From assembly GCA_019118245.1 (NCBI GenBank), contig DWZJ01000022.1, forward strand, positions 1 to 64,000: a DNA stretch of 64,000 nucleotides, read 5' to 3'. Positions 29,697 to 39,217 of the stretch are shown here, piece after piece (the first letter of the stretch is position 1; every line of letters starts with the position of its first letter). The stretch is from Candidatus Oscillibacter excrementigallinarum. Its GTDB lineage: Bacteria; Bacillota; Clostridia; Oscillospirales; Oscillospiraceae. A program made the position numbers and the translations under genes. The notes beneath the pieces were generated by a model. It ran no database searches, was not told the origin of the DNA, and was given only the letters and a program-made list of their open reading frames with translations.

Positions 29697-29890
29697 GCCT
29701 CCTCGGTTCCATAAAGTACCTCTCTATTATATCTGACCCGAAAGCGGACCGCAAGAGCGGATGCCCGCCCCGGGAAGGCCTGAAAAACTGCGGAAAAAGA
29801 GGGGATACGCTGGAAAAGCGGAAACGCCTGTGCTATGATACGAAGCAGAAGGTCCCGCAACAGGACCGATGAGATTTGGGAGGAATGCGT

Positions 29891-31312
29891 ATGAAAAAGA
29901 CCTTGTCTCTGCTGTTGTCCCTGGCGCTGATGCTCAGCCTGGCGCTGCCCGCATCCGCCGCAGAGACCGAGTATCCCGCCCTGGAGGGCGGGGTGACCGA
30001 GATCCAGAAGTACGGCAACATCGTTCTGGACATCGACCCGGCGGATCTGGAGGCGGGCGGCTACACCTATGGCGACCTGCTGACTGTCACGGTCAACGGC
30101 ACGGCGTATGAGATGCCTCTGTGCACCAACTACTCCGACGTGGACACCGGCGCCCTGGTGCTGCGGGACAGCGAGGGCGTTCTGATCGCCGCCATCAACA
30201 TGGGGGACTTTGCCACTACCAACGGCCTTGCCACCAAGGTCACCGCAGAGGACGGCTCCTATACCTGGGAGTTCCCGGAGGGGCAGTCCCTGGAGACCAT
30301 CACGGTCTCCATCTCCATGAAGGAGGCGGGCGGCTACTATGACCAGTATCTGATCCACCAGCTGACCCGTACCAATGAGCGGGCGGACTACGCCTCTGAC
30401 GCGGTGTTTGCCAACTTCCGCAACGTGGCGGTGGGAGACCTGGGTGAAAACGCCCTCTTCCGCAGCAGCAGCCCCGTGAACAACGAGCTGAACCGGGCTG
30501 CCTATGCCGACGATCTGGCGGAGGCCAGCGGCGTCCAGACCGTGATGAATCTGGCGGACTCCAGCGCCGCTATCGAGGGCTACATGGCCGCCGAGGGCTT
30601 TGACTCCCCCTACTATCAGTCCCTGTACGAGGCGAGCCAGGTCATTGCCCTGAATCTGGGCGTGGATTTCACCGCCGCGGACTTCAAAACCGGCCTGGCG
30701 GAGGGCCTGCGCTTCTTCGCGGAGAACGAGGGACCCTATCTGGTCCACTGCAACGAGGGCAAGGACCGGGCTGGCTTTGTCTCCGCCCTGCTGGAGTGCC
30801 TGATGGGCGCCACCTATGACGAGGTGGTGGCGGACTACATGACCACCTATGTGAACTACTACCACCTGGAAGAGGGCAGCGAGCAGTATGAGGCGGTGAA
30901 GAACAGCAACATCGTCTCCATCCTCGCCAACATCACCGGCGCCGCGGAGGGCGCGGACCTGACCACTGTGGACCTGGCCGCGGCGGCGGAGGACTATATG
31001 CTGGACGCCGGTCTGACCGCGGATGAGATTTCCGCCCTGAAGGCCAACCTGGCCCAGGACTACACGGCGGAGGTGGAGACCCCTGTGGAGGAACCCGCAG
31101 AGGAGACGCCGGAGGAGGAGACTCCGGCCGAGGAGCCCGCTTCCCAGGCCCGGACCTACACGGTGGAGGCGGGAGACTGCCTGTGGAACATCGCCTATGA
31201 GGTGTACGGCACCGGCACCCGCTGGACCGTGATCTACGAGGCAAACCGGGACACCATCCGCGACCCCGGCATGATCTACATCGGGCAGGTGCTGACCATC
31301 CCCGCCGCCTGA
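29891..31312 (+). CDS. secreted tyrosine-phosphatase-like protein with C-terminal LysM domain
   Basis: signal peptide MKKTLSLLLSLALMLSLALPASA; P-loop VHCNEGKDRAG (CX5R); LysM YTVEAGDCLWNIAYEVYGTGTRWTVIYEANRDTIRDPGMIYIGQVLTIP. Confidence 0.88.
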   Translation: MKKTLSLLLSLALMLSLALPASAAETEYPALEGGVTEIQKYGNIVLDIDPADLEAGGYTYGDLLTVTVNGTAYEMPLCTNYSDVDTGALVLRDSEGVLIAAINMGDFATTNGLATKVTAEDGSYTWEFPEGQSLETITVSISMKEAGGYYDQYLIHQLTRTNERADYASDAVFANFRNVAVGDLGENALFRSSSPVNNELNRAAYADDLAEASGVQTVMNLADSSAAIEGYMAAEGFDSPYYQSLYEASQVIALNLGVDFTAADFKTGLAEGLRFFAENEGPYLVHCNEGKDRAGFVSALLECLMGATYDEVVADYMTTYVNYYHLEEGSEQYEAVKNSNIVSILANITGAAEGADLTTVDLAAAAEDYMLDAGLTADEISALKANLAQDYTAEVETPVEEPAEETPEEETPAEEPASQARTYTVEAGDCLWNIAYEVYGTGTRWTVIYEANRDTIRDPGMIYIGQVLTIPAA

Positions 31313-31340
31313 CGGCACCGAAAGTTGCACAAATCGACAG

Positions 31341-31372
31341 AGCGCCCCCGGACTTTCCGGGGGTGCTTTTTG
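31341..31372 (+). terminator. intrinsic terminator
   Basis: AGCGCCCCCGGA-CTT-TCCGGGGGTGCT-TTTTG. Confidence 0.8.
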
Positions 31373-31405
31373 CACCATTGACAAAGAACCGGAGGACGGC
31401 GGGAT

Positions 31406-31461
31406 TTTACACAGACTTTACATAGAATTGGTGTCGGATTTTACTTGGGGCTGTTTATACT
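31406..31461 (+). promoter_or_regulatory. putative Pho box and promoter of the pst operon
   Basis: TTTACA at 31406 and 31417 (11-nt period), further TTTTAC near 31439, TATACT at 31456-31461. Confidence 0.6.
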
Positions 31462-31510
31462 AAGACCGTCCCTTGAGCAACAGACATAGGAAAAAGGAGT
31501 AATCTTCAAC

Positions 31511-32398
31511 ATGAAAAAAGTATTTTCTCTCTTGCTGTCCCTGACCATGGTCATGGCTCTGCTGGCTGGCTGCGGCGGCGGAGACACCTCTTCTGACACC
31601 ACTGCCACGGACGATACCGCCGCCGGCGATACCACCCAGGAGGAGACCACCGCGCTGAGCGGCACCGTCGCCACCGACGGCTCCACCTCCATGGAGGAGG
31701 TCATCGGCGCCCTGGGCGAGCAGTTCATGGCTGACAACTCCGGCGTGACCGTTACCTACAACCCCACCGGCTCCGGCTCCGGCATCGAGGCCGTGTCCAA
31801 CGGCAGCTGCGACATCGGCCTGGCCTCCCGCGCTCTGACCGATGACGAGAAGGCGGGCGGCCTGACCGAGACCATCGTGGCCCTGGACGGCATCGCCGTG
31901 ATCGTCAACGCTGAGAACTCCGTCACCGACCTGTCCCTGGAGCAGATCGCCCAGATCTACACCGGCGCGGTCACCGACTGGTCTGAGCTCGGCAGCGACG
32001 CTGGCGCCATCGCCGTGATCGGCCGTGAGTCCGGCTCCGGCACCCGGGACGGCTTCGAGTCCATCACCGGCACTGAGGACCAGTGCGTGCTGGCCCAGGA
32101 GCTGAGCTCCACCGGCGCCGTCATCGAGGCGGTCCGCACCACCCCCGGCGCCATCGGCTACGCCTCCCTCTCCGCTGTGCAGGATCAGGAGGGCATCACC
32201 GTTCTGACGGTCGGCGGCGTGGCTCCCTCTGAGGCCACGGTTCTGGACGGCAGCTATGCCATTCAGCGTCCCTTCGTGTTCGCCACCCGCACCGACGAGG
32301 CCCTGTCCGAGGCTGCCCAGGCCTTTTTCGACTTCGCCACCTCCACCGCCGCCAACGATCTGATCGCCAACGCCGGTGCCGTGCCCGTGGCCCAGTAA
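31511..32398 (+). CDS. pstS: phosphate ABC transporter substrate-binding protein
   Basis: lipobox LLAGCGGG; VATDGSTSMEEVIGALGEQFM; GRESGSGTRDGFES. Confidence 0.95.
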   Translation: MKKVFSLLLSLTMVMALLAGCGGGDTSSDTTATDDTAAGDTTQEETTALSGTVATDGSTSMEEVIGALGEQFMADNSGVTVTYNPTGSGSGIEAVSNGSCDIGLASRALTDDEKAGGLTETIVALDGIAVIVNAENSVTDLSLEQIAQIYTGAVTDWSELGSDAGAIAVIGRESGSGTRDGFESITGTEDQCVLAQELSSTGAVIEAVRTTPGAIGYASLSAVQDQEGITVLTVGGVAPSEATVLDGSYAIQRPFVFATRTDEALSEAAQAFFDFATSTAANDLIANAGAVPVAQ

Positions 32399-32515
32399 GA
32401 CAACGCTTGTTTTGCCACCTTCATATTGCGGTCAGCCGCCGTGCCCAGACATGGGGCGGCGGCCGTTCCGCTGAAATCGGGACGGGCGCCCCGTCCGGAA
32501 ACAAAGGAGAACCTT

Positions 32516-33475
32516 ATGGAACATGAAATCGTGGGGCAAGCCGTTGAGGCCGCTGTGGACGGCGCGCTGGCAGGCGCCGTCGGCAAGAAAAAAGAGCCCA
32601 TGACTGGGAAAAAGACACTGAAGGCCATGGAGCAGGTGATGAACGCCATCTTCTTCGTCTGCGGCATGGTGGCGGTGGCCTTTGTGCTCCTCATCAGCAT
32701 CTACCTCATCATCTCCGGCCTGCCGGCCATCATTGAGATCGGGCCCATCAACTTCCTGTTCGGCACCCGCTGGTACGCCTCCACCGGGGACTTCGGCATC
32801 CTGGCCATCATCCTCACCTCCTTCGCGGGCACAGCGGGCGCCATCCTCATCGGTGTGCCCATCGGGCTGCTGACGGCCGTCTTTCTCTCCAAGGTGGCGC
32901 CGCCCAGGTTCGCCGCCGTGGTCCACGCGGCGGTGGAGCTGCTGGCGGGCATCCCTTCAGTGGTGTATGGCCTGGTGGGCATGATCCTGCTGGTGCCTGC
33001 CATCCGGGTGGCCTTTGACCTGCCCTCCGGCGCAACGCTCCTGGCGGCCATCATCGTGCTGGCCGTGATGATCCTGCCCTCCATCATCTCCGTCTCGGAG
33101 ACGGCGCTCCACGCCGTGCCCCGGGAGTATGAGGAGGCATCCCTGGCCCTGGGAGCCACCCACATCGAGACGGTGTTTCGGGTCAGCGTGCCCGCCGCCC
33201 GCAGCGGCATCGCCACCGCCATCGTGCTGGGCATCGGCCGGGCCATCGGCGAGGCCATGGCCATCATCATGGTGGCCGGCAACGTGGCCAATATGCCGGG
33301 CCTGCTGACGCCGGTGCGGTTTTTGACCACCGCCATCGCCTCGGAGATGTCCTACGCCTCCGTGGGCTCTCTCCACCGCAATGCCCTGTTCTCCATCGGC
33401 CTGGTGCTGTTCCTCTTCATCATGCTGATCAATGTGTTCCTCAATGTCTTCATCAAACGGAAAAAGGAGGACTGA
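32516..33475 (+). CDS. pstC: phosphate ABC transporter permease PstC
   Basis: permease in pst operon order; GIPSVVYGLVGMILLVPAIR; IGRAIGEAMAIIMVAGN. Confidence 0.95.
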   Translation: MEHEIVGQAVEAAVDGALAGAVGKKKEPMTGKKTLKAMEQVMNAIFFVCGMVAVAFVLLISIYLIISGLPAIIEIGPINFLFGTRWYASTGDFGILAIILTSFAGTAGAILIGVPIGLLTAVFLSKVAPPRFAAVVHAAVELLAGIPSVVYGLVGMILLVPAIRVAFDLPSGATLLAAIIVLAVMILPSIISVSETALHAVPREYEEASLALGATHIETVFRVSVPAARSGIATAIVLGIGRAIGEAMAIIMVAGNVANMPGLLTPVRFLTTAIASEMSYASVGSLHRNALFSIGLVLFLFIMLINVFLNVFIKRKKED

Positions 33476-33480
33476 CCGCC

Positions 33481-34338
33481 ATGGGATCCCATACCCTGTC
33501 TCCCCGGCGCCGGCTGTATGACAAGGGCCTGCGGGCGCTGCTGTACTTCTGCGGCTTCCTCACCTGCGCCCTGCTGGTGCTGATCATCGGCTATATCTTC
33601 TACCGGGGCATCCCCTTCATCAGCTGGGAGCTGCTGTCCACCCAGTCCAGCTATATCAACGATACCATCGGCATCCTGCCCAATATCCTAAACACCCTCT
33701 ATATCATCCTGCTGTCCATGGTGATCGTGCTGCCCCTGGGGGTGGGCGCCGCCATCTACCTGACGGAGTATGCCACCAACCGGCGTCTGGTGGCCGTCAT
33801 CGAGTTCGCCACCGAAACTCTGACCGGCATCCCCTCCATCATCTTCGGCCTGGTGGGTATGCTGTTCTTCATCCAGATGATGGGCCTGAAGACCGGCGTG
33901 CTGGCCGGCGGCCTGACCCTGGTGGTGATGATCCTGCCCACCATCGTCCGCACCACCCAGGAGAGCCTGAAGACCGTGCCGGACTCCTACCGGGAGGGCG
34001 CCCTGGCTCTGGGCGCCGGCAAGTGGCACATGGTCCGCACCGTGGTGCTGCCCAACGCGGTGGACGGCATCGTCACCGGCTGCATCCTGGCGGTGGGCCG
34101 CATCGTGGGCGAGAGCGCGGCACTGCTGTACACCGCCGGCTTCGGCCTGGTGCTCAACGACTTCGTCACCGCGCTGGAGTCCTCCTCCGCCACGCTGACC
34201 GTGGCCCTGTATGTCTATGCCAGCGAGCGGGGCGAGACCGACGTCGCCTTTGCCATCGCCACCATCCTCATGCTGCTGACCCTGGTGATCAACCTGTCTG
34301 CCAACCTGGTGGGCCGGAAACTGAAGAAAAATAAGTAG
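33481..34338 (+). CDS. pstA: phosphate ABC transporter permease PstA
   Basis: [56 protein letters not shown]. Confidence 0.95.
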   Translation: MGSHTLSPRRRLYDKGLRALLYFCGFLTCALLVLIIGYIFYRGIPFISWELLSTQSSYINDTIGILPNILNTLYIILLSMVIVLPLGVGAAIYLTEYATNRRLVAVIEFATETLTGIPSIIFGLVGMLFFIQMMGLKTGVLAGGLTLVVMILPTIVRTTQESLKTVPDSYREGALALGAGKWHMVRTVVLPNAVDGIVTGCILAVGRIVGESAALLYTAGFGLVLNDFVTALESSSATLTVALYVYASERGETDVAFAIATILMLLTLVINLSANLVGRKLKKNK

Positions 34339-34349
34339 GAGAGAGATCC

Positions 34350-35105
34350 ATGTCCACTATCCTTGAAGTGAAAGACCTGAACCTGTGGTACGGGGCCCAT
34401 CACGCCCTCCACAGCGTCAATATCGACATTCCCGAGCATGAGATCACCGCCCTGATCGGGCCCTCCGGCTGCGGCAAGTCCACCTTTTTGAAGACGCTGA
34501 ACCGGATGAACGACCTGGTGCCGGGCATCCGCATTGAGGGCGAGGTGAACTACGCCGGGGAGAACATCTATGCCCCCAGCGTGGACACCACTTGGCTGCG
34601 CAAGCAGATCGGCATGGTGTTCCAGAAGGCCAATCCCTTCCCCATGAGCATCTATGACAACGTGGCCTACGGCCCCCGGACCCACGGCATCCGCTCCCGG
34701 GCCAAGCTGGACGAGATCGTGGAGAACTCCCTCCGCGCCGCCGCCATCTGGGACGAGGTGAAGGACCGGCTGAAGAAGAGCGCCCTGGGCCTCTCCGGCG
34801 GACAGCAGCAGCGGCTGTGCATCGCCCGGGCCCTTGCGGTGGAGCCGGAGATCCTGCTGATGGACGAGTCCACCAGCGCTCTGGACCCCATCTCCACCTC
34901 CAAGATCGAAGACCTTGCAGTGGAGCTGAAAAGCAAGTATACTGTGATCATGGTGACCCACAATATGCAGCAGGCCGCCCGTGTTTCCGACAACACCGCG
35001 TTCTTCCTGCTGGGGGACCTGGTGGAGTTCGGCAAGACGGAGACGCTGTTCTCCACACCCACGGACAAGCGCACCGAAGATTACATTACCGGCCGGTTCG
35101 GCTAA
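34350..35105 (+). CDS. pstB: phosphate ABC transporter ATP-binding protein
   Basis: [56 protein letters not shown]. Confidence 0.97.
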   Translation: MSTILEVKDLNLWYGAHHALHSVNIDIPEHEITALIGPSGCGKSTFLKTLNRMNDLVPGIRIEGEVNYAGENIYAPSVDTTWLRKQIGMVFQKANPFPMSIYDNVAYGPRTHGIRSRAKLDEIVENSLRAAAIWDEVKDRLKKSALGLSGGQQQRLCIARALAVEPEILLMDESTSALDPISTSKIEDLAVELKSKYTVIMVTHNMQQAARVSDNTAFFLLGDLVEFGKTETLFSTPTDKRTEDYITGRFG

Positions 35106-35117
35106 GGAGGACGCAAG

Positions 35118-35765
35118 GTGAGAAACAAGTTTGGAGAGCAGCTGGAGAAGCTGCACGTGGAAATGATCCAGATGGGCGCCCTGTGTGAGGACGCCATCTC
35201 CGCCGCGGCAAAGGCCCTGATGAACGGGGACGAGGACCTGGCTCAGGCCGCCCAGGAGGCGGAGCGGGAGATCGACCAGAAGGAGCGGGAGGTGGAGAAT
35301 CTCTGCCTGAAGCTGCTGCTGCAGCAGCAGCCCGTGGCCAAGGACCTGCGGGAGATCTCCTCTGCCCTGAAGATGATCTCCGATCTGGAGCGCATCGGCG
35401 ACCAGGCGGCGGACATCGCGGAGCTGACCCGCTTCGTGCGCATCCCCGAGGGCCCCGGCCGCCAGCGGATCCAGGAGATGGCGAACGCCGTCATCCGCAT
35501 GGTGACCGACAGCGTGGACTCCTTCGTGAAGCGGGATCTGGACCTGGCCCGGGAGGTCTGCCGGGAGGACGATCAGGTGGACGAGCTGTTCAACCAGGTG
35601 AAGAAGGAGCTGATCGGGCTGATCGCCGCGGAAGCCGACTCCGGTGAGCTGTGGCTGGACCTGATCATGGTGGCCAAGTATCTGGAGCGCATCGGCGACC
35701 ATGCCACCAATGTGGCGGAGTGGGTGGAGTACTCCATTACGGGCACCCATCCCTCCAACAACTGA
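35118..35765 (+). CDS. phoU: phosphate signaling complex protein PhoU
   Basis: two PhoU helical repeats; KDLREISSALKMISDLERIGDQAADIAE; MVAKYLERIGDHATNVAEWV; GTG start. Confidence 0.95.
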   Translation: MRNKFGEQLEKLHVEMIQMGALCEDAISAAAKALMNGDEDLAQAAQEAEREIDQKEREVENLCLKLLLQQQPVAKDLREISSALKMISDLERIGDQAADIAELTRFVRIPEGPGRQRIQEMANAVIRMVTDSVDSFVKRDLDLAREVCREDDQVDELFNQVKKELIGLIAAEADSGELWLDLIMVAKYLERIGDHATNVAEWVEYSITGTHPSNN

Positions 35766-35861
35766 GGCAGAACGCCTGCCGCCGACAGCACCGCCGCTCC
35801 GCGGCGGTCGCATCCTATCCGGCGCCGTGGCACCGGCACGTTTTGGAAGGAGAGGATCGCC

Positions 35862-36521
35862 ATGCTCACCTATGAGGATGTGAAGAACGACCCGGCAGTC
35901 CGGACCTATATCCAGCGGGCCGACGAGTCCCTGATCGCCCTGGGTTATACCGAGCACAGCTTCGCCCATGTGACGGCGGTGGCGGAGAACGCCGCCTACA
36001 TCCTCTCCACCCTGGGGTACCCGGAGCGGACGGTGGAGGTGGCGAAGATCGCCGGGTTCCTCCACGACATCGGAAACCTGGTGAACCGCATCGACCACTC
36101 CCAGTCCGGGGCGGTGATGGCCTTCCGCATCCTGGACAACATGGACTGCGACCCGGAGGAGATCGCCACCATCGTCACCGCCATCGGCAACCACGACGAG
36201 GGCACCGGCGTACCGGTGAACGCCGTGGCGGCGGCGCTGATCCTGGCGGACAAGTCCGACGTGCGCCGCAGCCGGGTCCGGAACCAGGACCCGGCCAGCT
36301 TCGATATCCACGACCGGGTCAACTACTCGGTGAAAAAGTCCAAGCTGAAGATCAATGAGGAGCATACGCTCATCAAGCTGAAGCTGTCCGTGGATACGAA
36401 GTACGGCTCCGTTATGGAGTATTTTGAGATCTTCATGGGCCGGATGATCCTCTGCCGGAAGGCGGCGGAGCGGCTGGGCCTGCAGTTCAAGCTGATGATC
36501 AACGAGCAGCAGCTGATCTGA
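35862..36521 (+). CDS. HD domain phosphohydrolase
   Basis: HSFAHVTAVAENA; AGFLHDIGNLVNRIDHSQSGA. Confidence 0.88.
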   Translation: MLTYEDVKNDPAVRTYIQRADESLIALGYTEHSFAHVTAVAENAAYILSTLGYPERTVEVAKIAGFLHDIGNLVNRIDHSQSGAVMAFRILDNMDCDPEEIATIVTAIGNHDEGTGVPVNAVAAALILADKSDVRRSRVRNQDPASFDIHDRVNYSVKKSKLKINEEHTLIKLKLSVDTKYGSVMEYFEIFMGRMILCRKAAERLGLQFKLMINEQQLI

Positions 36522-36581
36522 GCGGCCGGAGCGGCCGCCCCTCCGCCCTTCCAGTGGGGCGGAGAGACTGAACTTGGAGGG

Positions 36582-37256
36582 ATGACTGTGATCTATCTGC
36601 TGGAGGATGACGACAGTATCCGGGATTTTGTGATCTACACCCTGAACAGCCAGGGCATGGAGGCCAAGGGCTTCCCGCTGCCCTCCCTGTTCTGGCAGGC
36701 CGTGGGGGAGCAGCTGCCCTCCCTGGTGCTGCTGGACATCATGCTGCCGGAGGAGGACGGCCTCGCCGTGCTGAAAAAGCTCCGCGCCACGCCCCGCACC
36801 GCCAAGCTGCCGGTGATCATGCTGACGGCCAAGAGCACGGAGTACGACAAGGTGGTGGGCCTGGACGGCGGCGCCGACGACTATGTGGCCAAGCCCTTCG
36901 GCATGATGGAGCTGCTCTCCCGCATCCGGGCGCTGCTGCGGCGGACGGAGACGGAGAACGGCATCCTCCGCTGCGGTATCCTGGAGGTGGATCCGGGCCA
37001 GCACATCGTCCGGGTCCGGGGCCAGGAGACCACCCTGACCCAGAAGGAGTTTGAGGTGCTGTGCCTGCTGCTGCGGAATCCGGGCCAGGTGCTCTCCCGG
37101 GAGCAGCTGATCGAAAACGTCTGGGGCTACGCCTTCACCGGCGAGAGCCGGACCGTGGACGTCCATGTGCGGACCCTCCGCCAGAAGCTGGGGGAGGCCG
37201 GGGCGTACATCGAGACGGTCCGGGGCTACGGCTATAAAATCAGCCCTGTGAGCTGA
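36582..37256 (+). CDS. phoB: OmpR/PhoB-family response regulator
   Basis: receiver domain LVLLDIMLPEEDGLAVLKKLR, Trans_reg_C effector; adjacent to PhoR-like kinase and pst operon. Confidence 0.9.
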   Translation: MTVIYLLEDDDSIRDFVIYTLNSQGMEAKGFPLPSLFWQAVGEQLPSLVLLDIMLPEEDGLAVLKKLRATPRTAKLPVIMLTAKSTEYDKVVGLDGGADDYVAKPFGMMELLSRIRALLRRTETENGILRCGILEVDPGQHIVRVRGQETTLTQKEFEVLCLLLRNPGQVLSREQLIENVWGYAFTGESRTVDVHVRTLRQKLGEAGAYIETVRGYGYKISPVS

Positions 37257-37274
37257 CCGGAGGGCTGGGGATAC

Positions 37275-38936
37275 ATGACAAAACGGATTTTTCGCTCAAT
37301 CCTGGCGGTCTCCCTGGCGGTGCTGCTGGCCAGCCTGGTGTTGATCGTGGGGGTGCTCCACGGCTATTTCCAGGACCGGGTGGCGGAGGAGCTGGAGAGC
37401 CTGACGGAGTACATCGCCCACGGCGTGGAGGAGACCGGCGCGGCCTATCTGTCAGAGGATCTGCCCAGCAGCTACCGGGTGACCTGGGTGGATGCGGACG
37501 GGACCGTGCTCTACGACAACCGGGAGGACCCGGCGAAGATGGAGAACCACGCCCAGCGGGAGGAGATCCATGAGGCGCTGGTGCTGGGGAAGGGCCAGGC
37601 GCTTCGCTATTCCGAGACCCTCTCCCAGCAGACGCTGTATGCTGCCCAGCGGCTTGACGACGGGACGGTGCTGCGGGTATCCAGCACCCAGTACTCTGTC
37701 TGGATGCTGGTGCTGCAGGCACTGCAGCCTGTGGCCCTGATGATGCTGCTGGCCTTCATCCTGGCGATGGTGCTGGCCTCCCGGGTGTCCCGGCAGCTGG
37801 TGGAGCCCATCAACAACATCGACCTGAACGATCCAGCCGGCAGCGAGACGTATGAGGAGCTGACGCCGCTGCTGTCCAAGCTCCGCAGCCAGCAGCGGCA
37901 GATCCAGCGGCAGATGCGAGATCTGAAGCGCCGGCAGGAGGAGTTCATCGCTATCACGGAGAACATGAGCGAGGGTTTCCTGGTGATTGACCAAGAGACC
38001 CGTGTGCTGACCTACAACTCCGCGGTGCTGCGGCTGCTCTACGCCGAGACGCCCACCGAGGAGGGGGAGAGCGTCTATGCCCTGAACCGGGAGGCGGGCT
38101 TCCGCCGCTGCGTGGAGGAGGCATTGGCCGGCCGGCGGTGTGAACAGCTGCTGGAAAAGGACGACGACTGCCGTCAGATCATTGCCAGCCCGGTGGAGCA
38201 GGACGGGCAGATCGCCGGCGCGGTGCTGGTGATTCTGGATGTGACGGAGAAGGAGCAGCGGGAGCGGCTGCGGCGGGAGTTCACCGCCAACGTCTCCCAC
38301 GAGCTGAAGACGCCCCTGACCTCCATCCTGGGCACGGCGGAGATCCTGCGCAACGGCCTGGTGAAGCCGGAGGACATCCCCCACTTCGCCGGGAACATCC
38401 ACCGGGAGACCGAGCGGCTCATCGGGCTGGTGAACGACATCATCAAGCTCTCCCGTCTGGACGAGGGCGGCGGCCTGGGCCAGTGGGAGACCGTGGACTT
38501 GTACGGGGAGGCACGGGCCGTGCTGGAGCAGCTGGCCCCGGCGGCCCAGCGGAAGCAGGTGACCACCCAGCTGCGGGGCGACAGGGCCCTGGTGCGGGGC
38601 GTGCCCCAGATCGTGGAGGAGATCGTCTATAACCTCTGCGACAACGCCATCGCCTACAACCGGCCAAACGGCAGCGTCACCGTCACGGTGGAGAACACCG
38701 CCTTCGGTCCCCGGATCACGGTGGCGGACACCGGCATCGGCATTCCCCGGGAGGCCCAGGGACGGGTGTTCGAGCGGTTCTACCGGGTGGACAAGAGCCA
38801 TTCCGCCGGCGGCACGGGGCTGGGGCTCTCCATTGTCAAGCACGGGGCCGCCTATCTGGGTGCTCAGGTGGAACTCCACAGCGAGGCGGGCCATGGCAGC
38901 ACCTTCATCCTCACCTTTCCCAAAATCGAGGCATGA
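37275..38936 (+). CDS. phoR: PhoR-like sensor histidine kinase
   Basis: FTANVSHELKTPLTSILGTAEIL; DTGIGIPREAQGRVFERFYRVDKSHS. Confidence 0.92.
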   Translation: MTKRIFRSILAVSLAVLLASLVLIVGVLHGYFQDRVAEELESLTEYIAHGVEETGAAYLSEDLPSSYRVTWVDADGTVLYDNREDPAKMENHAQREEIHEALVLGKGQALRYSETLSQQTLYAAQRLDDGTVLRVSSTQYSVWMLVLQALQPVALMMLLAFILAMVLASRVSRQLVEPINNIDLNDPAGSETYEELTPLLSKLRSQQRQIQRQMRDLKRRQEEFIAITENMSEGFLVIDQETRVLTYNSAVLRLLYAETPTEEGESVYALNREAGFRRCVEEALAGRRCEQLLEKDDDCRQIIASPVEQDGQIAGAVLVILDVTEKEQRERLRREFTANVSHELKTPLTSILGTAEILRNGLVKPEDIPHFAGNIHRETERLIGLVNDIIKLSRLDEGGGLGQWETVDLYGEARAVLEQLAPAAQRKQVTTQLRGDRALVRGVPQIVEEIVYNLCDNAIAYNRPNGSVTVTVENTAFGPRITVADTGIGIPREAQGRVFERFYRVDKSHSAGGTGLGLSIVKHGAAYLGAQVELHSEAGHGSTFILTFPKIEA

Positions 38937-38941
38937 AGGGG

Positions 38942-38970
38942 TTGCAATCCCGACGGAAGTGTGCTAGGAT
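38942..38970 (+). promoter_or_regulatory. promoter of ABC-F leader transcript
   Basis: TTGCAA-17 nt-TAGGAT. Confidence 0.75.
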
Positions 38971-39006
38971 AGCCAGGAATCAAGAAATGAACGGAGGGGT
39001 GTGAGG

Positions 39007-39018
39007 ATGCGGATCTGA
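39007..39018 (+). CDS. 3-codon leader uORF (Met-Arg-Ile-stop)
   Basis: SD-like GGAGGGG upstream of ATG CGG ATC TGA; an in-frame GTG at 39001 could extend it to 5 codons. Confidence 0.45.
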   Translation: MRI

Positions 39019-39156
39019 GCTTTCATGTTTTGGCAGAATAGAAGGACGCTGCGGCGGAAACGCCGCCGGCTTCTCCATGCCATCACAGGGAAGGCAGACC
39101 GCTGATCTCACCCCGGTATCGCACGGCCCCGGACACGGGGCGGATGCTGTATGCCC

Positions 39157-39195
39157 GGCTGCGGGAGAGGTTTGCTCTCCCGCAGCCGTTTTTTG
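39157..39195 (+). terminator. leader intrinsic terminator (attenuator) upstream of ABC-F gene
   Basis: 13-bp perfect stem GGCTGCGGGAGAG-GTTTG-CTCTCCCGCAGCC then GTTTTTTG, ending about 25 nt before the start codon. Confidence 0.9.
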
Positions 39196-39217
39196 TTCTG
39201 CAAAGGAGGAATGCAAT

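Noticed and set aside
29693-31384. 563-aa minus-strand ORF antisense to the PTP-LysM gene
   Set aside because: The plus-strand protein has signal peptide, catalytic P-loop and LysM; the antisense translation has none.
34215-37166. 983-aa minus-strand ORF antisense to pstB, phoU, the HD gene and phoB
   Set aside because: Shadow ORF of high-GC codon bias; His/Gly/Gln/Leu-rich low-complexity translation with no domain logic, spanning five well-supported plus-strand genes.
39022-39105. 26-codon ORF MFWQNRRTLRRKRRRLLHAITGKADR in the ABC-F leader
   Set aside because: Not called as a gene: starts just after the MRI uORF without a convincing own SD. It could still be translated, so keep it in mind when testing the attenuator.
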